Assembly: GCA_013115145.1 (NCBI GenBank)
Contig: JAAPAO010000003.1
Location: 62,001 to 126,000, forward strand
DNA from: Perkinsus chesapeaki
Lineage: Eukaryota > Perkinsozoa > Perkinsida > Perkinsidae
DNA length: 64,000 nucleotides
Direction: 5' to 3'
The notes below the pieces were generated by a model. The model had not been told where the DNA came from and made no database searches. It saw only the letters and a list, made by a program, of their open reading frames with translations. A program made the translations under genes and the position numbers. Every line of letters starts with the position of its first letter. Positions within the stretch are counted from its first letter, which is position 1. Shown here in pieces: positions 32,948 through 46,600 of this stretch.

Positions 32948-33165
32948 GATAGCTATGAGGAAAGTTTATGAAGACTGTTGATGCTTAACTTGGAGGCAAT
33001 TTCGGCGGGTACTAGTATTGAATTGTCATCGTCTGTTGTTGCCGCTGCTGCTGGCTTGGAAGTTTCAGAGATAATACTAACACACTGGTCTCTATGGTAG
33101 AAAGCTTCCGCGTTGTTGTTGTGTTGGTGAGTGATCACTATAGTCAGTAGGGCGGTGGTAGGAGA

Positions 33166-36100
33166 ATGGCTAGCAATCAGCCTCCCACGCTTCATGCAGC
33201 CCAGCAAGGGGCTAGGTGCCGTCCAACGGATGTGTGTGACCTGCTACTGGAGAGGATAAGGCAGGTGATGTGGCTGGGTCGGACATAGGGAAGTGACAGG
33301 GTCATGTCTCGAGGGTCATGACGTTGGGCATAGACGTCGAGGACATCATGGACATAGAGCTGCTACTGCTGCCCTGTGTCTAGTGTGTGATTCCCTATCA
33401 GGGCGTCATATACTAAACGGGCAGAGGATGGGTCATGTCTCGAGGTTCAGGTCCTTCCGGCCTGTGACGCTGCCCGGCAGATTGAGCTGGCTCAGAAGGT
33501 AGTATGAGGAATGGTCGGGGTGGGATAGAGTGGTGGTGTAGTTGCGGCAGTTGGCGGCGGAAGCCAGCACTTTGAAGCAGCAATTGCTGTCACACGCATT
33601 GCAGCCTGTGGCGTCGCAGCAGAGGGTTCTGGTCTTGATGCAGCGAGCAAAGGAGTTGCTAGGGGAAAAGGTGGTGCGTGGGAGGGCGATTGAGCAGGTT
33701 TCGGCTGGGGACAAAATCTTGTGCAGAAGTTGTCATTATCTCTCCGCATTACGTCGTGCCCAGGTCCACCATGAGATACTTCAGAGAGCGGTATCGATGA
33801 TCAAGACGGGGCCGCAACAGGGCGCTATGCAACAGCAGCAGCAGACCAACAATGCTGTAATGCAGGCCTACCTAAGGAGCCAGGCGGCAGCGCAGAATAG
33901 AGGGAACGCTCAGGCGGCGGTGAGTCAGGTGAAAAGATTCTAAATAGGTTGATTGGTTGACTTTGGTGATTTAGAACTCTTCTGCAGTGGCCGCGGCGGC
34001 AGCTGCTATAATGCGACAAGGTAGGCACCGGTAGAGTGAATCGATTCTAGTATAGCTTCCCAAAATTAATGCTGCTTTACTAGGGCATGCGGTGTTGGCA
34101 GGTCACCAGAACGGTGGTGTACAAGGCGGCGTGAATTCTCAGATGGCAGGCCAGGGCAGAGGGGCTATCAACAACGCTCAGTTTATACAGCAGTTGAGGT
34201 CACTACAACAACAACAGCAACAGCAACAACAGCAAAGGGTAAGGGCCGGTGCCAGGCTAGGGCAGAGCTGCCGTGGCAGGTGGCCCAGAGTCACTTGGCA
34301 CCACAAGGCCAGCAGGCAGGGACAGGAGGGAGCACTGGAGTAAACAGCCAGTTGGCTAGTACCCTTCAGGATCAGATTAATAGGGTAATATCTTTGAGGG
34401 GGGGCATGAGTGGTTGACGATGACCTTTCACTAAGGCTTTGGCATTGTTATAATCTTTCACACTTCATGGCTCCTGATACATTGCCATCTACACCGTACC
34501 TGTTTATGATGCTACGTTTCGCTATGTGAATAGTCCCGTCCACCACTAGCTACCCCTATGGATACCGGTAAATGCTCACCGTGAGTGAGGGCGGCGTCAT
34601 CTAGGTAGCTGTAGGGAACAAAAGCCGTTCATTTTGTCTTACTCCCAAGTTGGGAGTCCCGACATTTCCAGGTGGCCAGTGGGGCTCTTTCAGAGCCCGG
34701 GAAAATTAAGGCAGTCACCGCAATAGGTCCGGAAAATGACAGTTCGATTTTCAGTGGGAAACTTTCGCGTGCTTTGGTGATGGCGCCACGGAATCTCCGA
34801 TGGCGCCGTATATACGTGCGTCACTGTGCTTGCTAATAGAGTAGAATGTCATAGAGCCGTAGAGGAACATATGGTCTCCCCAGTCCGAGGCATTGGATGC
34901 TTCTATTGTCACTAGGAAATTTATGGAGGAAGATCTGTCGTATTCGAAATACTTCTAGGGCCTCCGGGAGGCCAGATGACTCCCTGGGGTGGGGTCAGCG
35001 GGGTGATGCGTTGTTTTAATATAGAGTCGTAGGTGAGCTGTAAGGAGATCTCTATGCTGAGAGTGTGAAAGTCGACCGAAACCTACCCTTCTTCCTTTGA
35101 TGCACGGCTTAAGCTCAGATACTTTCACCGCGTCCAAGCCCGATGTCTTCCCCAGTCTCGGTCGCGGCCAACGATCCAGCTAAACGGGCTCGCATCGACC
35201 CGGCAGCATCGCCTGCAAGGTCCCATGCAGGCAGCACTAGCGGCAACCTGCTTCTGCCACCACCTGCCACCTCGCCGACCTCCGTCTCACCGCAAAGGCC
35301 ACCATCAACGCCTCGGAATCCAAGCGCCTCGCCGGTTGTGAGTGCTGCTGGTGATGCTGGGAAGGGGGGAGCGGATGCATTGGACGCTCTCGAGCAGCTT
35401 ATTATGGCCCAGCAACGAGCGGCTAGTACCCCACCGCCAATGTAAGGCGGCGACTAAAGGCTCCGCAGTGGTATTGGGTATCTTTCTCGGTCAGGGCGTC
35501 TCCGAGTGCCTCGCCATTGACGATGGGAAGTCCGGGTCCGGCAGCCAGTCCAGGTTGGGAAGCTGGCTCGCCATCTGCGGTAGGCACCTTTCCGAGCGTA
35601 TCTTAGCTTTAAGCGTGCTTCAGAGCCCTTCACCTTTGTCGTTGGCATCGACGCCGCAAATCGATATGGAGAGTGTACGGAGAGCCCATAAGGAGCAGAT
35701 GGTAGCGGCTGATCGCAGCAGTCGGATGGAGATGACGGATTTCAGTTGATGAGGATCGGACATCGCGTGCAGCGAAGAGGAGTAGCGCTGGCTAGTCAGG
35801 AAGTGCTGACCGCCTTGGGTGACGTGATGGAGCATTGGGCGGAGGTGGCGCAGCAAATGCTGCATAGAATTAGCAAACACAGGTAGGGAAGCTGGAGAGA
35901 GAGGAAGGATATTGTTGTTAGAGCCGAACTTTATCCGTCCCAGATTGCACGGCATTTGTCCCAGAGTCGGGACACATCCATTGAGGAGTGGTATAGGCGG
36001 AAGAAGGTAAGGTGGGGTTGATTGATAAGGGTGCTTCGTACTGTAGTGAACAAACAGGAAGAATAACTGCAGAACTGTGGGGAATGGACCTTTGCTGGTT

Positions 36101-37250
36101 TTTTGTCGTGGAGAATGGGTGGTGCCCTTTTGTTTTCCCACAGCTAGGCTGGGCTACCCTATCAACTCCTCCTTGAAAGCATGTCTTTTACTACAGCCAA
36201 CGGTGTTTATATGAAGGCGTTTTGCGGTACCAGTAAAGTCCGTCGAGGAAGCACATCTTTTCGGGGTATCTTGTATTGTACTGCCTGAGACTGGCTACTC
36301 GATCCGCCCACCTCACTCTTCGGTCAGTGAGCCATTTGTCCTCCGGAAATATGTTCCTACTGCGGAGATGCAGAAAAGCATGGCACGTCTCAGGAGCAAT
36401 CAGCCTACATGGGTGCACTATGCAAGGCGGTTATAGAGCATCGAGACCGGGCTGCCCAAGAGGCAGCCGAGGCTCGAGCGAACCGCACTGGGACCGGCCA
36501 AGGAGCGAAGTCTCGAGCTGCGGCATCCCGGGCAGCAGGGGGAAGTCTTCCGTCTCCTGAGGAGATGCGACAGCAGGAAATGGAGCAACAGCAGGCCATG
36601 CACGACCGGCTGGTGAGGACGTTTTATCTTACCAGACTACTTCAGTTGTAGGTCACCGGTGCTACACGGTCGTTGGTGAATGCTGAGAGGATGTTGTCCA
36701 CGGATGAGCAGCGGAAACAGATAGTTGCCGAGGCATTGGAGCAACATGTGCGGGGAAACGAGGGGAGTGGGAGAAACGGTTATGTTGAGTAGGTTACCAG
36801 TATACAGGATGTCCGGAAGGTTGGTCTGCGGGACCTTATGGCTCTTCTTAAGATGCCTCCGCCCAACGGACATAATACTTGGATTCATGGCATTCCAGTA
36901 AGCGACGGGGCCGCCCTCGTCTCTATGGGAAACAACACGCTCCACAATATTGCGATTGGTATAAATCTGTATTATTACTCCAAGTCCTTATCACCATATC
37001 ACTTACTATGGTGGAGCGTAGCTCATATAGCTACGATCCTCATCATTACCATCCATCCTCCGACCCGGCGTTCGTAGTCTTTAGTACCTCTATGATGCGT
37101 GTATGTGTGTCAGCGTGGGTGGGTATGTAGCGGTTTCAGGTACCAGAAGGAATGCGGCAGCGGCTGCTGGTGGAGATATCTCAAGGAGCGTATACGCGAG
37201 AGTATAATATAGCGAATGACCAAAGAGCCTCAGGAGGAGCCCGCGGATAG
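33166..37250 (+). CDS. Gln-rich nuclear protein, possible TFIID subunit TAF4
   Basis: A multi-exon gene starting MASNQPPTLHAAQQ (ATG 33,166) and ending after EISQGAYTREYNIANDQ (stop 37,250). The N-terminal half has coiled and Gln/Ala-rich segments, with a run of glutamines near 34,205-34,238. The middle is Pro/Ser-rich (PATSPTSVSPQRPPST). The C-terminal part has a helical block near 35,755-35,895 (RRGVALASQEVLTALGDVM, then QQMLHRISKH), a charged Ala/Arg/Glu helix (HRDRAAQEAAEARANR; EEMRQQEMEQQQAMHDRL) and VGLRDLMALL. That order resembles the TAF4 histone fold, the following basic helix and the VTVQDLLF-type motif near the TAF4 C-terminus. The match is pattern-level only. An unrelated glutamine-rich coactivator is the alternative. 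Confidence 0.45.
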
Positions 37251-37325
37251 CCGCTTTTCTTTCCCTAAGGTGTTTAGTAGTCTTTTGGGGCAAGAGTGTT
37301 CCTAGACAGTTGTACACCTATTAAG

Positions 37326-39171
37326 ATGGCCTCCCCTTCGACATCGAAGGATGTATACAGTGGGGTTTGCCAGTGCCAGCGGCTTGGCGCTATCTTCTGC
37401 GTTTTCGTGCTGCATTTTGTCATAGGCGGCTTGCTGCTCATATCGGTTCCTGACTTGCGAGATTTCGGTGAGTCGCTCCCCGGTTTAGCCCTACGAAAAG
37501 TCTCGTTTGGCAGGCTCGTATAAAGGCAAAGTGTCCGTCGCTCTTATGGTGCTTGCTCTCGTGCTTTACCTCCGAACAGCACTGTGTGATCCGGGCTATT
37601 TGAGACCCAATTACCAGCCGCTTCCCAACGAGTTCGCTGGTACAGACGGCGTGGACCTTGAAATGGGCGAAATGGACACTTCTGTGTAAGGAGATGGGGC
37701 TGCATGCTCCGTCGGGGTGGCAACCTGGAGTCTAGTCGATCGTCTTGGAGAATATATTTTGAACCGGTCCTCAGCTGGGGATTTCTAGGGAACTGAATAT
37801 GTCTTTCGGCGTAAAATACTTTTACGCAAATAAATATATGAAAAAATATATAAATATTATGAAAAATTTGGAGCTTATATTTTTATGATACGTTGCAGGA
37901 AATGCATTGAACTTCAATGATTGAAGTAAAAGTCCGCCTCTCGGATGTCACGTGGTTCTAGGATGCTAGGATGTGGGTGAAGCAGCCGAGCTCGCCAGTT
38001 TGACTTCACGAGATCGGATGGAATCTTTTTCGCTGTTCGGCGATTCCCCACTGTTGAGCTTGAATGCGGATGACGAACATTAATGATTCTATTCAGAATG
38101 GGCAAGCCGTCAGACGATACCGCCGAAAGTTCGCGGGCATCAGAAGCGCGCCAGCGGACGCCAGAGACGGATGGCGGCCACTCGGACGAGGATAGTGGAG
38201 AGCCTGTGCCCCGTCAGTTCGGGGTACCTTTACGGTTTTGCAAGAAGTACGTGGACAGGCAGCGATCAAGCCTTTAGGGAGCGTCGCCTTCGGCAGGTGT
38301 GAAGTCTGGCAACCTTTGCGTTGTAAGCACTGTGCTGATTGCAATCGTTGTGTCCGAACTCACGACCATCACTGTGTATGGCTTGGCACATGCGTCGGAG
38401 AGAACAACCGAGTTTGGTTTTACTGGTGAGGACAGCTGCCTATCTGCTCACTACCGCTATTACCTTCTCAGGTACCTCTGGGCACAGTGGGGTGAGCTGC
38501 TCTGGTACTTTGTGCACGGCATTAAAAGGGCGCTCCAGTTCCCCACTGAGCTCCAGAAACAAAGCTTCGCCCAGGTTTTCGGAGTAAGCTGACGCCGACA
38601 TTGAGATATGGCTTCATGTGATCTCCAGTATGGTATCCTCAGGTCCTGATTATTGCGGACTTCATGGCACTTCTGTTTCTCATCATGCTTACTTGCTTAG
38701 TGTGCTATCACACATACCTAGCTTGCCGAGGAGTCACTACATGGGAGAACATATCTTGGTGAGGTCGATAAAGATTCATTTGAGCTCGATTCAGTGCCTA
38801 GAACAGACCGTGGACAGAGTGAAGCTTGTCAGGTATCGAATATCATACCTCAAGCGTATCCGTCCGAGTGATGGAACGCCTTTTTCGCGTTCCTTGGCGA
38901 TTAACTTAGCAGCATACTGTTGCCCGCCCTCTGGTAAGAAAGAGACTCAAGATAACCTCTCTACCTTGTTGTTTAGGGTGTTGCTGGAATCCTTGTTTGC
39001 GTCGTGCTGAGAGGAAGGCTTCAGACCTTGTTGTCTATGCCCCTGGTGGAGAGGCGTTGTGGAAGGTTGGACCGCCGACGTACCCCTGCATATGCTCGGA
39101 CCGTGTCTGTGGTTGCTGTATTGAATAGGCTCATTCTCCTATCTGAGGTACCTCGGGCTCGCATACGCTAA
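37326..39171 (+). CDS. DHHC-type protein S-palmitoyltransferase
   Basis: Attaches palmitate to cysteines of target proteins at membranes. The first exon from ATG 37,326 encodes two hydrophobic segments ([32 protein letters not shown]) and the DPGYL motif ([10 protein letters not shown]). After an intron at about 37.7-38.1 kb comes a charged linker, then the zinc-binding DHHC domain: [18 protein letters not shown], then [19 protein letters not shown], with the catalytic Cys in place. Two further hydrophobic segments follow ([29 protein letters not shown]). The motif [18 protein letters not shown] resembles the stretch after the last helices in the ZDHHC12/PFA group. The stop at 39,171 depends on the last splice choices. 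Confidence 0.88.
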
Positions 39172-39668
39172 TCAAGGCCTTTTTAGTCCCGCATGTGCAG
39201 CCTCGGCTACCCCAGTGACTTCGTTACACCTCCAACTTGACGTCGTCAAGCTACAGATGCTTCCTGTATTTTTGTTATCCTGCTGCTGTTGGCTACTATA
39301 TAATTGCACCAGTATTGTGAGCGTAAAATTGATTTCCTGCAACTGCCCATTGTGGAGCTGTTTAGTGGAGATATCATCCTATTGTTGAGTTCATGAATTA
39401 CTATGGTACCGGTGAAGCTAACTTTGGGGCAACCCAAACCACGCTCGACGCGCGGCTACCGTAGTTGAGCTATATCGCGATTCGGTGACTTTCTGGTGAT
39501 TAAAGCACCCTAGATAGAATACGGCTTTGGCGTGGCCCTTGGACCATCGGCGGCTTCCCCGGTTTTGGAATCATCGATTGAATTCAATAATATCTATCCT
39601 GTCGGGTATGGTGCCGTGGCTCGGGCTCCGGTTGCTTGTTGAAGGCTTACTTTCCATATTTCATCGGA

Positions 39669-40642
39669 ATGGAGGAGCTCTCAGCTGTAGTTGAGCAGAT
39701 AGAAGATCTTACCAAGCACGCAGCTCAGCCATGCAAGAGTGTTGAGGTACCCTCACCTTGTGTCCCCTATTGTGAGGCTTATCCTGCGCAGGCTGCCCAT
39801 ATGAAGGCAATGCAGCGCATCAAGCATGTTAAAGAGGAAGTATCGCGTTTGGAGAGAGTCGTCTACCTGGAAAAATGCCGAGTAGACTTGGCGAGGTGTT
39901 CTGTGCCACTCTGACGCATCTCATCTTGATGGCTCCTTCGGTGCCTTGATTCTTGTTGTTACTAGCCAGAGATGTTTAGTACCTTTGGGTATGCTAGTTT
40001 TGGTCGTATCCTTCACCTGCATGGTCAGGAATGTGATGAGCTGGCGGAAGCTCTGAAGTGTCGGAATAAGGAGCTGGAGGAGGTATTCGCCCAAGCCAAG
40101 GAGAACCAGATCAACCTGTGGAACACAAGCGCCAATGCACCGGACAAGTGCGTTTCCCATTGCCTTTCGGAGTCGAGCTTACTCTTCAGAAGCCAGGACA
40201 GCGAGAAGGTCCCTTCCCCCAAAGCTAGCAGCGTCCCTTGTTTGCTGAGTGGAGAGGCGTTGTTGTCCAAAAGCCGAGCCTACGAGGCCCTGCTGGGCCT
40301 TTCTCTCGAAGTCGGTATCCTGACCACACTAGATCACATTCGTTGCTTTCAGTTCACTGGCCCTTCTGAGGCACGAGTGCGGTTGGATAATGTGGAGGGC
40401 TGCGAGGAGGCTCTTGTGTTTGTGTTGGCTTGGGACAGAGGGTCCCAGAAGTACAGCATCAAAAGCTGCGCACCTAGGGTAGAAGACTGCAGCATTGCGT
40501 CTTGCGATATCGTGGCTCTCAGGTTACTCTTTTGGACAAACTGGTGGCGAAGTTGAACTGTCGTATGTCCCCTTGCACATCACTAGGAGGCTTTCTGGTC
40601 GCAGTTAGGGAGAAGTATAAAAGCATGTACGGAAAGAAGTGA
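39669..40642 (+). CDS. Spc25-like kinetochore protein (NDC80 complex), tentative
   Basis: Spc25 pairs with Spc24 in the NDC80 complex that ties kinetochores to microtubules. The start MEELSAVVEQIEDLTKH leads into a predicted coiled coil (MQRIKHVKEEVSRLERVV; DELAEALKCRNKELEEV). The C-terminal globular part reads AYEALLGLSLEV, then IRCFQF, ALVFVLAWD, KYSIKSCAP and LVAKLNC, ending VREKYKSMYGKK. This is the order seen in the Spc25 RWD-like domain (LGL..., F.F, sFvL, y.v..C.P, L...LN, F...vRk.F). The last exon is joined by a 44-nt intron after KSCAPR that keeps the frame. Two more short introns lie in the coiled-coil part. Sequence identity is low, so another coiled-coil/RWD protein remains possible. 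Confidence 0.5.
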
Positions 40643-40749
40643 AAGGCAATTTGAATACCATGCCCAATTCAATATAAACTTTTCCTATCCTTAGCATGTT
40701 CTGCCTTTCGGTATGGTCCAGCTTTGTAGGACAGTAAATTAATATCTGA

Positions 40750-43302
40750 ATGCATCCTAGTCATATGAATGAAGTCATAGATCTCGATCCGGCCACACCC
40801 TCCGCTGCCGCCAAGCCTCGCTTCTCTCTCCCGCATGCCTCACCACCAGTTCCTGCGGGCTCCATTGAAAGTAGGTTTACCCTTCGAGACCGCCCAAGGC
40901 ATCTTGCTCAATCTGACAGGTTTCTTCTATGATGATCAAGGTGTACCTTCCGATACTATGCCACAGTGTATTATTGATGAGCCTCCAACCAAGAGAAGAA
41001 CGGTGCCAGCCTGGATGCGAGGGGAGCGCGAGGCCAATCCGCCGGCGTGGAAGAAACAAAGGGTGGGTTCCCGACGGCCAGTAGCTGTCTGAGATGCTCT
41101 ATGGTGCAGGGTCAAGGAGTATTCGAAGATGAAGGGGAACTGTCCGATCAGCAACGATATGTATTTGACTTGATTGTGAAACAGAAAAAGAGTATATTCT
41201 TCACGGGTGAGGCGAATGGGCGATTTTCCGGCTATTACGCAGTCTGGCTTGGACAGGAAGCGCCGGTACTGGTAAGACCAGGACGTTGAGAGAGGTCATC
41301 AAAGCTCTGCCGCAGAAGTCCACTTTTATAACGGGTGAACTCAGGCGAAATGCGAACGTTTTGTAACGTCTATTGTCCAGCTCTTACCGGTATAGCGTCA
41401 ACTTTACTGGACAGGAGGGCCACCACACTACATAGCTTCGCTGGGATAGGTCTAGCGTACTACGACATCGACAAAAAACTCTGTTACCTGTTGTTCTGTA
41501 TTAGGCGGGGGACCAAGCAGGATTTAGTGCGGTTCGTGAGGAAGAACAACAAGGCCGTTCAGAACTGGCAGGATTGCCAAGTCCTTATCATCGATGAGGT
41601 GTCGATGATGAGCGCTGATCTCTTCAACAAGCTCGACTACGTGGCGAAGGAAATGCGCGGCAATCGGGCTAGGCCATTTGGAGGCATACAACTCGTTCTG
41701 GTCGGCGACTTTTACCAAGTGAGCCGCTTGGCTGTTAAGTGTTTTATGTCACCTGCTCGCCAGTTGCCTCCAGTAGCCAAAAGCCGACAAAGTGAAGTAA
41801 ACGCAGACGAGGGTTTGAAATGTTACGAGTCGCCCGAGTGGGACAGAGCTATTGAGGTCAACGTCCGGCTCACGCAGGTGTAGGGCATCGGCGAGGACGC
41901 AGTAAGGTGACTCTGAGTATTTGAATAGTTATCGAACGAAGGACAAAGCTTTGAAGGATATGCTAGATGAGATCAGAGATAACAACCTGTCCCAGCGATC
42001 GATGAACTTACTTAGAAGGCTACAGAGGGACATTGTTACTCCGAATGGGGTGAGTGGTTCCGTTACGATCGGCTTGTCTCTTCATGCCCGTGCGTAGGTG
42101 CGACCAACAATTCTATATCCTACCAATGAGCAAGTTGACCGAAAGAACGCGGAGGAGATGAGTAGACTTCAAGGGGATAGCCAGACGTAGGCTTATCACA
42201 CTCGCCTGAGTATCTCCTGGTTTGGCCCTCATGCGTGTGCTTTCTCAGGTATGACGCAGAGGACTCGGGCCATCCCGATGACTTGCAGTATATCGATCGC
42301 TACACGCTATTTCCTCGAAGGCTCACCCTTAAGATTGGCGCTCAAGTGAGGAACTCAGACGTCACTGGGTCGTGGCATTAAAAGGCAGGTTATGTTGCTG
42401 AAGAACCAAAGTGGCGAGTTGGGGACTCGTCTGGTGAATGGGTCCCAGGGCAAAGTCGTGGGCTTCGTCCCGGCCTCTGGAGGCGTGTCTCCTAAAGGTG
42501 AGTCGTAGTCTGTATCATTCCGGATTACCTGTGGTACTGGCTGCTATTCAAGTTCGTTAGTAGCCTCGGATTGGTTGCTCCTCAGACGATCCGACCGGCG
42601 GCGGTTGGTCCGAGACAGCAGGGCCAATGTTGCCCAGGGTAGGCGATGCTGTTGCGTTGGGAGCAGTGGCGTTTTTGTGCGGTTTTCAGGTGCAGTTCTC
42701 TCACATGGGGGGAACTGTAGAGCAAACTGTAGACTATGAGAGCTTCGAGTTGGAGACTAAGAATAGGAAAATGAAGCGGAAACAGATACCACTAAAGCTG
42801 TCCTGGGCGATGACTATTCACAAGGTGATGCCCTCTCATTCCAGCAACAACCCGCAATGGGCATCATTCGCCCATCGGCGGTTTCCGAAGAAGATCCGAT
42901 GCTACGTTGTGTTAGGCCCAAGGTATGTCGATTGATTGTGTACAAGTCGACATTAGCCGAGTATTCGCAGAAGGTCAAGCGTAAGTAGAGATCCCCGAGA
43001 TTCCCACGGCGGCGTCCTACAAGTTGCACCCCAGTTACGTGGCTCTGAGCCGTGCTCGTTCGATAGAAGGCTTGCAAGTGCTGAGCTTTGACCCCCGCCG
43101 CTTCGGTTGCTCTCCTGAAGTCGTCGAATTCTACAAGAAGCACGTGAAAGATGCTCCTTTGGTGTATAACAGCTGCAACGCCACAACATCGATTGCCGAA
43201 ACCGTCACTAGTGGCGGCGGTGGTACTGCTGCTGCTGCGAATTCTTTGGTACCGAGCAAGTGGAATAATAAGAAGAGGGATCTCAAGAAGCGAGGAATTT
43301 GA
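40750..43302 (+). CDS. PIF1 5'-3' DNA helicase, complete
   Basis: PIF1 unwinds G-quadruplexes and limits telomerase in nuclear and mitochondrial DNA. About a dozen short introns must be removed, each with GT-AG ends. The joined exons carry every PIF1 motif: SDQQRYVFDLIV, Walker A GSAGTGKT, ITALTGIAS, TLHSFAGIG, Walker B VLIIDEVSMM, motif III LVLVGDFYQLPPV, LTQVYRTKD, the GAQVMLLKN block, LSWAMTIHKAQGMSIDC and YVALSRARS. The N-terminus is low-complexity with a basic cluster (TKRRTVPAWMRG); the C-terminus ends NKKRDLKKRGI. The first ATG at 40,750 lies 108 bp after the Spc25-like stop. It contrasts with the divergent, incomplete PIF1-like gene at 24.6 kb. Exon edges within 100 nt of motif V are approximate. 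Confidence 0.92.
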
Positions 43303-43650
43303 TTACAGTTTACACACATGCATTTCTCCGGTGGCAGTGATTTGTGTTGACAGTCGCCCTGTCTCCCTACACAACTGAGAGTAGTCAACTTCCACAACAC
43401 CGAGTCACGTTATGGACGTGGCCAGCCATTCTGGGTGGAGCTGTGCTTGTGCGTGCAAGGTTGAAGACACGAAGGCTACGTAAGTCTAAGAGCCTGACTC
43501 TCTCTCTGCTATATTATATAACGCTTCTGACGAGACACGGTCAATGTTGGGCGAGCGCATCAGACTTGTTGATGCCCAATTCCGTTCTCGGAGACTGCCG
43601 TAAAACCGACTCACCCCTCAGACCTAATCACCGTCCCTGACTTGGTTGTT

Positions 43651-46600
43651 ATGGGCAAACGCCACTGCACCCGCCGCGCTGCTTCAACAACCGATGCAGT
43701 GCTGCTTGCTGCTGCCTTGATCATTGGAAGGAGCAAAGGAGCTCCGTGCCATGTCTTGTGGCTTCCAGATGATAGCCTGCCTTATTCTGTTACGATATTT
43801 GAGGGGATGAAGAAGTCGTTTCATGAAAAGCTGGTGAGTTCAATTGCCATTCAGGGTTTGACCGAGCTGCTGCAGTGAGTCGCAGGCTTCGCGAAATATT
43901 GTGAAGGTGGTCGGGGACGTTCATATATTTTCAGTTCCCACGTGGACCGACCAAGATGGAGCGCGAAAGGAGCGAGGAATTCGTGAAGGCATGCCCTGCA
44001 TACGATTTCGCCATGTTGCCTCCGCCCCCAGACCAGACAGAATGGTAAACTCAGAGCAGCCTTCGGAAGCGCACAAGGAATCATCATCAGGTTCGAGTTG
44101 GGCAAACCCGAATCCTTGTACAAGGATCCGACTGACAAGAAGCTTGCTCAGTCGATCAAATACGTCATTTATCACATTTGTCAACTTAATACACTCATCC
44201 CACTGGAGAGGATCTTCCTAGCGGGTATCTACAGAGGGGGAGCTGTAGCTATGCAGACTGCGTAAGACAGGTGCATTGCCTTCCATGTGTCATTTTCTTC
44301 ATTCTCTCAGATGGTATTATCCTGGCAAACTCGGTGGGATACTATCTTTCGCTGGATGGATCCCCCTCCGTGGTGGGGCGGGTCATGCTTGGGTAGGGGT
44401 AGGGGGAAGGGATCTCACGCGAACCCCATTCTATGCCCTTCCTGATATATATCTCGAGAGAGTAGACTACTCAGTACCGGATGAAGAATGGCGAGTCACT
44501 ACTCTCGTAAGAGTTCTCAGCCCTAGCCGCGATCATTTAGTGTCTTAGGCATTGGCAGGGTGCCGACAACTGGCATACGTTTCCCAGTGGCACCGGTGTA
44601 GCATACTCGATGTTCCCAACTTTAAACGAATGATGAGCTTGCAACGAAGCAAGAGCAACACGAGCATATCGATTGCGTTCGGCCAGTTAGCCTCTGAGCT
44701 CGTACAACCTCTGTGTGCCGTAATTTGGTTCGATCCCCCGGAGCGGCCGTGGCACAGGGCGAAGCTGAAGAGATCTGTAAGTGTTCCTCAAACTTGACCA
44801 AAGGGAAAAATCGTGGCTGCGATTGCGAATATATCGCGTTCGTTGAACGTTCCCTCCTACGGTCTTGAAAAGCACCCAACTTGGATGGCAATCGTTTGCC
44901 ACCTCCAATGGAGGAATCGGCCCTCTGGTGATTAATACTCACTCGATTTATACTCGAAATAAACACCACCGCAAACTCAAGATGAAACTTGAGGGTCCCA
45001 CGGTGGAGGGAATTACTCCTCCCAACTGATATAATGGGACTCCCACCATACCAGTTGTAGCATACGCTTTGTCAGGTAGAAGCTCTTTCGCAGAAGGGAG
45101 AGTTGTCTCTTATTTGCGGCGAGAATATATTATTAGAGCATGATTTCATAAATCCAAAGGACGGAAAGGCCTTCGCTGACGGGTAAGGCAATTGCAAAGC
45201 TATGGGAGACCTGAAGGCAACCTTGGACATCATAGAGTATCGTTCATATATAGGCTGTGATTCAGATCCGACAAGGCTGAGCTTCATTATCGTTTTCTTG
45301 CGACCTACAGACGTCTGCAAGAACTGAACATACCGCCCCACCGTATTGTACTTGTTGGCAAGGGCGTCGGTGCCACATTAGTGGGGCACATGGCGTAAGA
45401 ACAACAGCTGAGGAAAAGTTCACGCACTCACTTCTATTACAGATTGGAGAATAGAGCATCTATCAAACAGCTGGCTGGTGTTATCCAGGTCAACCCCTCC
45501 GATGTAACTGGGGACCTTGCCTGGTAGTAGCCATTTCAGTTCTCAGGTTCCATCTGCTACAGAACCCGACCGCACCGCTTCCGCTATACCAATGAGGCAA
45601 ATCAAGCAAAGGACGGATTCTGGGTACGACGTTGATGTCACAGCAACGTCGTGACGATGTCGTCGTCGCTCGTTGGCATCCGTCTCCACCGGTTCAGGGT
45701 TGAAGAGGAGGTGCTCGAGCATATGGCTAATCTTCTTTCGAGAGCCCCTCGACGATGTACTGTAGTCCTCTTGGTAAACGATATTCCAGAGCTGATCTCT
45801 TTCGGGTCTTGGAGCCAAGCGGTAAGCCTTAGTTGCTTTCGGACAATATACCTATAAACATTAGCTGGTGTACGCGCTATGACTTAGGTTGAAGCGGGCG
45901 CGAAGAGCCACAGGCTCAATGATAAGTGCAATGATGAAGTTAAGTTCGTTACTATTGTAGAGTCTCTCCTTTGGTAAGTGCTAGCTTGTGCCACAAGCTA
46001 GCGGGCACCCCAGTGCAAGTGCACTTGTGTGTCTCTCTGGCCTTCCTACATTCTTCTCCAGGGTGGACCTGTCCTCTCGCAAATCTGATGTCCTTTCCCA
46101 TGTGTTCCGACTTGCTGATGAGAACCGTCTAATAGTTTTGCTTCCCTACTCCCTGGGAAAGATATACGGGTGAGACCAGCAGTCCCTCTACGCTCGACAG
46201 GCAGCATGTCCATCAGATCTCATCTGTCGGGGAATAATATAGTGAATATAGGCTTTCCTGATATAATAACAACGAAAGCCGATAAAGGGCGTCAAGAAGC
46301 TCAGGTACCTTCTGCGCGTTGGAGTTCTTCTCGCCGACGATTCGAGATTCTCCAGTTCTGCTTCGTTGATGCGTTTATTTCAGGATACATTAACCCATTG
46401 CATTATTCCGTTCGCTCTGAGTTGGGCGTGGAATACCGCGTCTAAAGTAACAAGACCTATATCGAAATGCAGCAGCAGCGGCTGGGAGCTGCTATAAGGT
46501 GTGGTTAGTCGTTTTTACGAGAGTACCACTGAGAATATTAACTGAAGTGTCTTCCTCCTATGCCCATGCCCCCTACATGTTGCAAATGTTGCTTTAGTGA

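Noticed and set aside
34205-34238. CAACAG run as a microsatellite of interest
   Set aside because: It encodes part of a Gln-rich protein and is ordinary for such genes.
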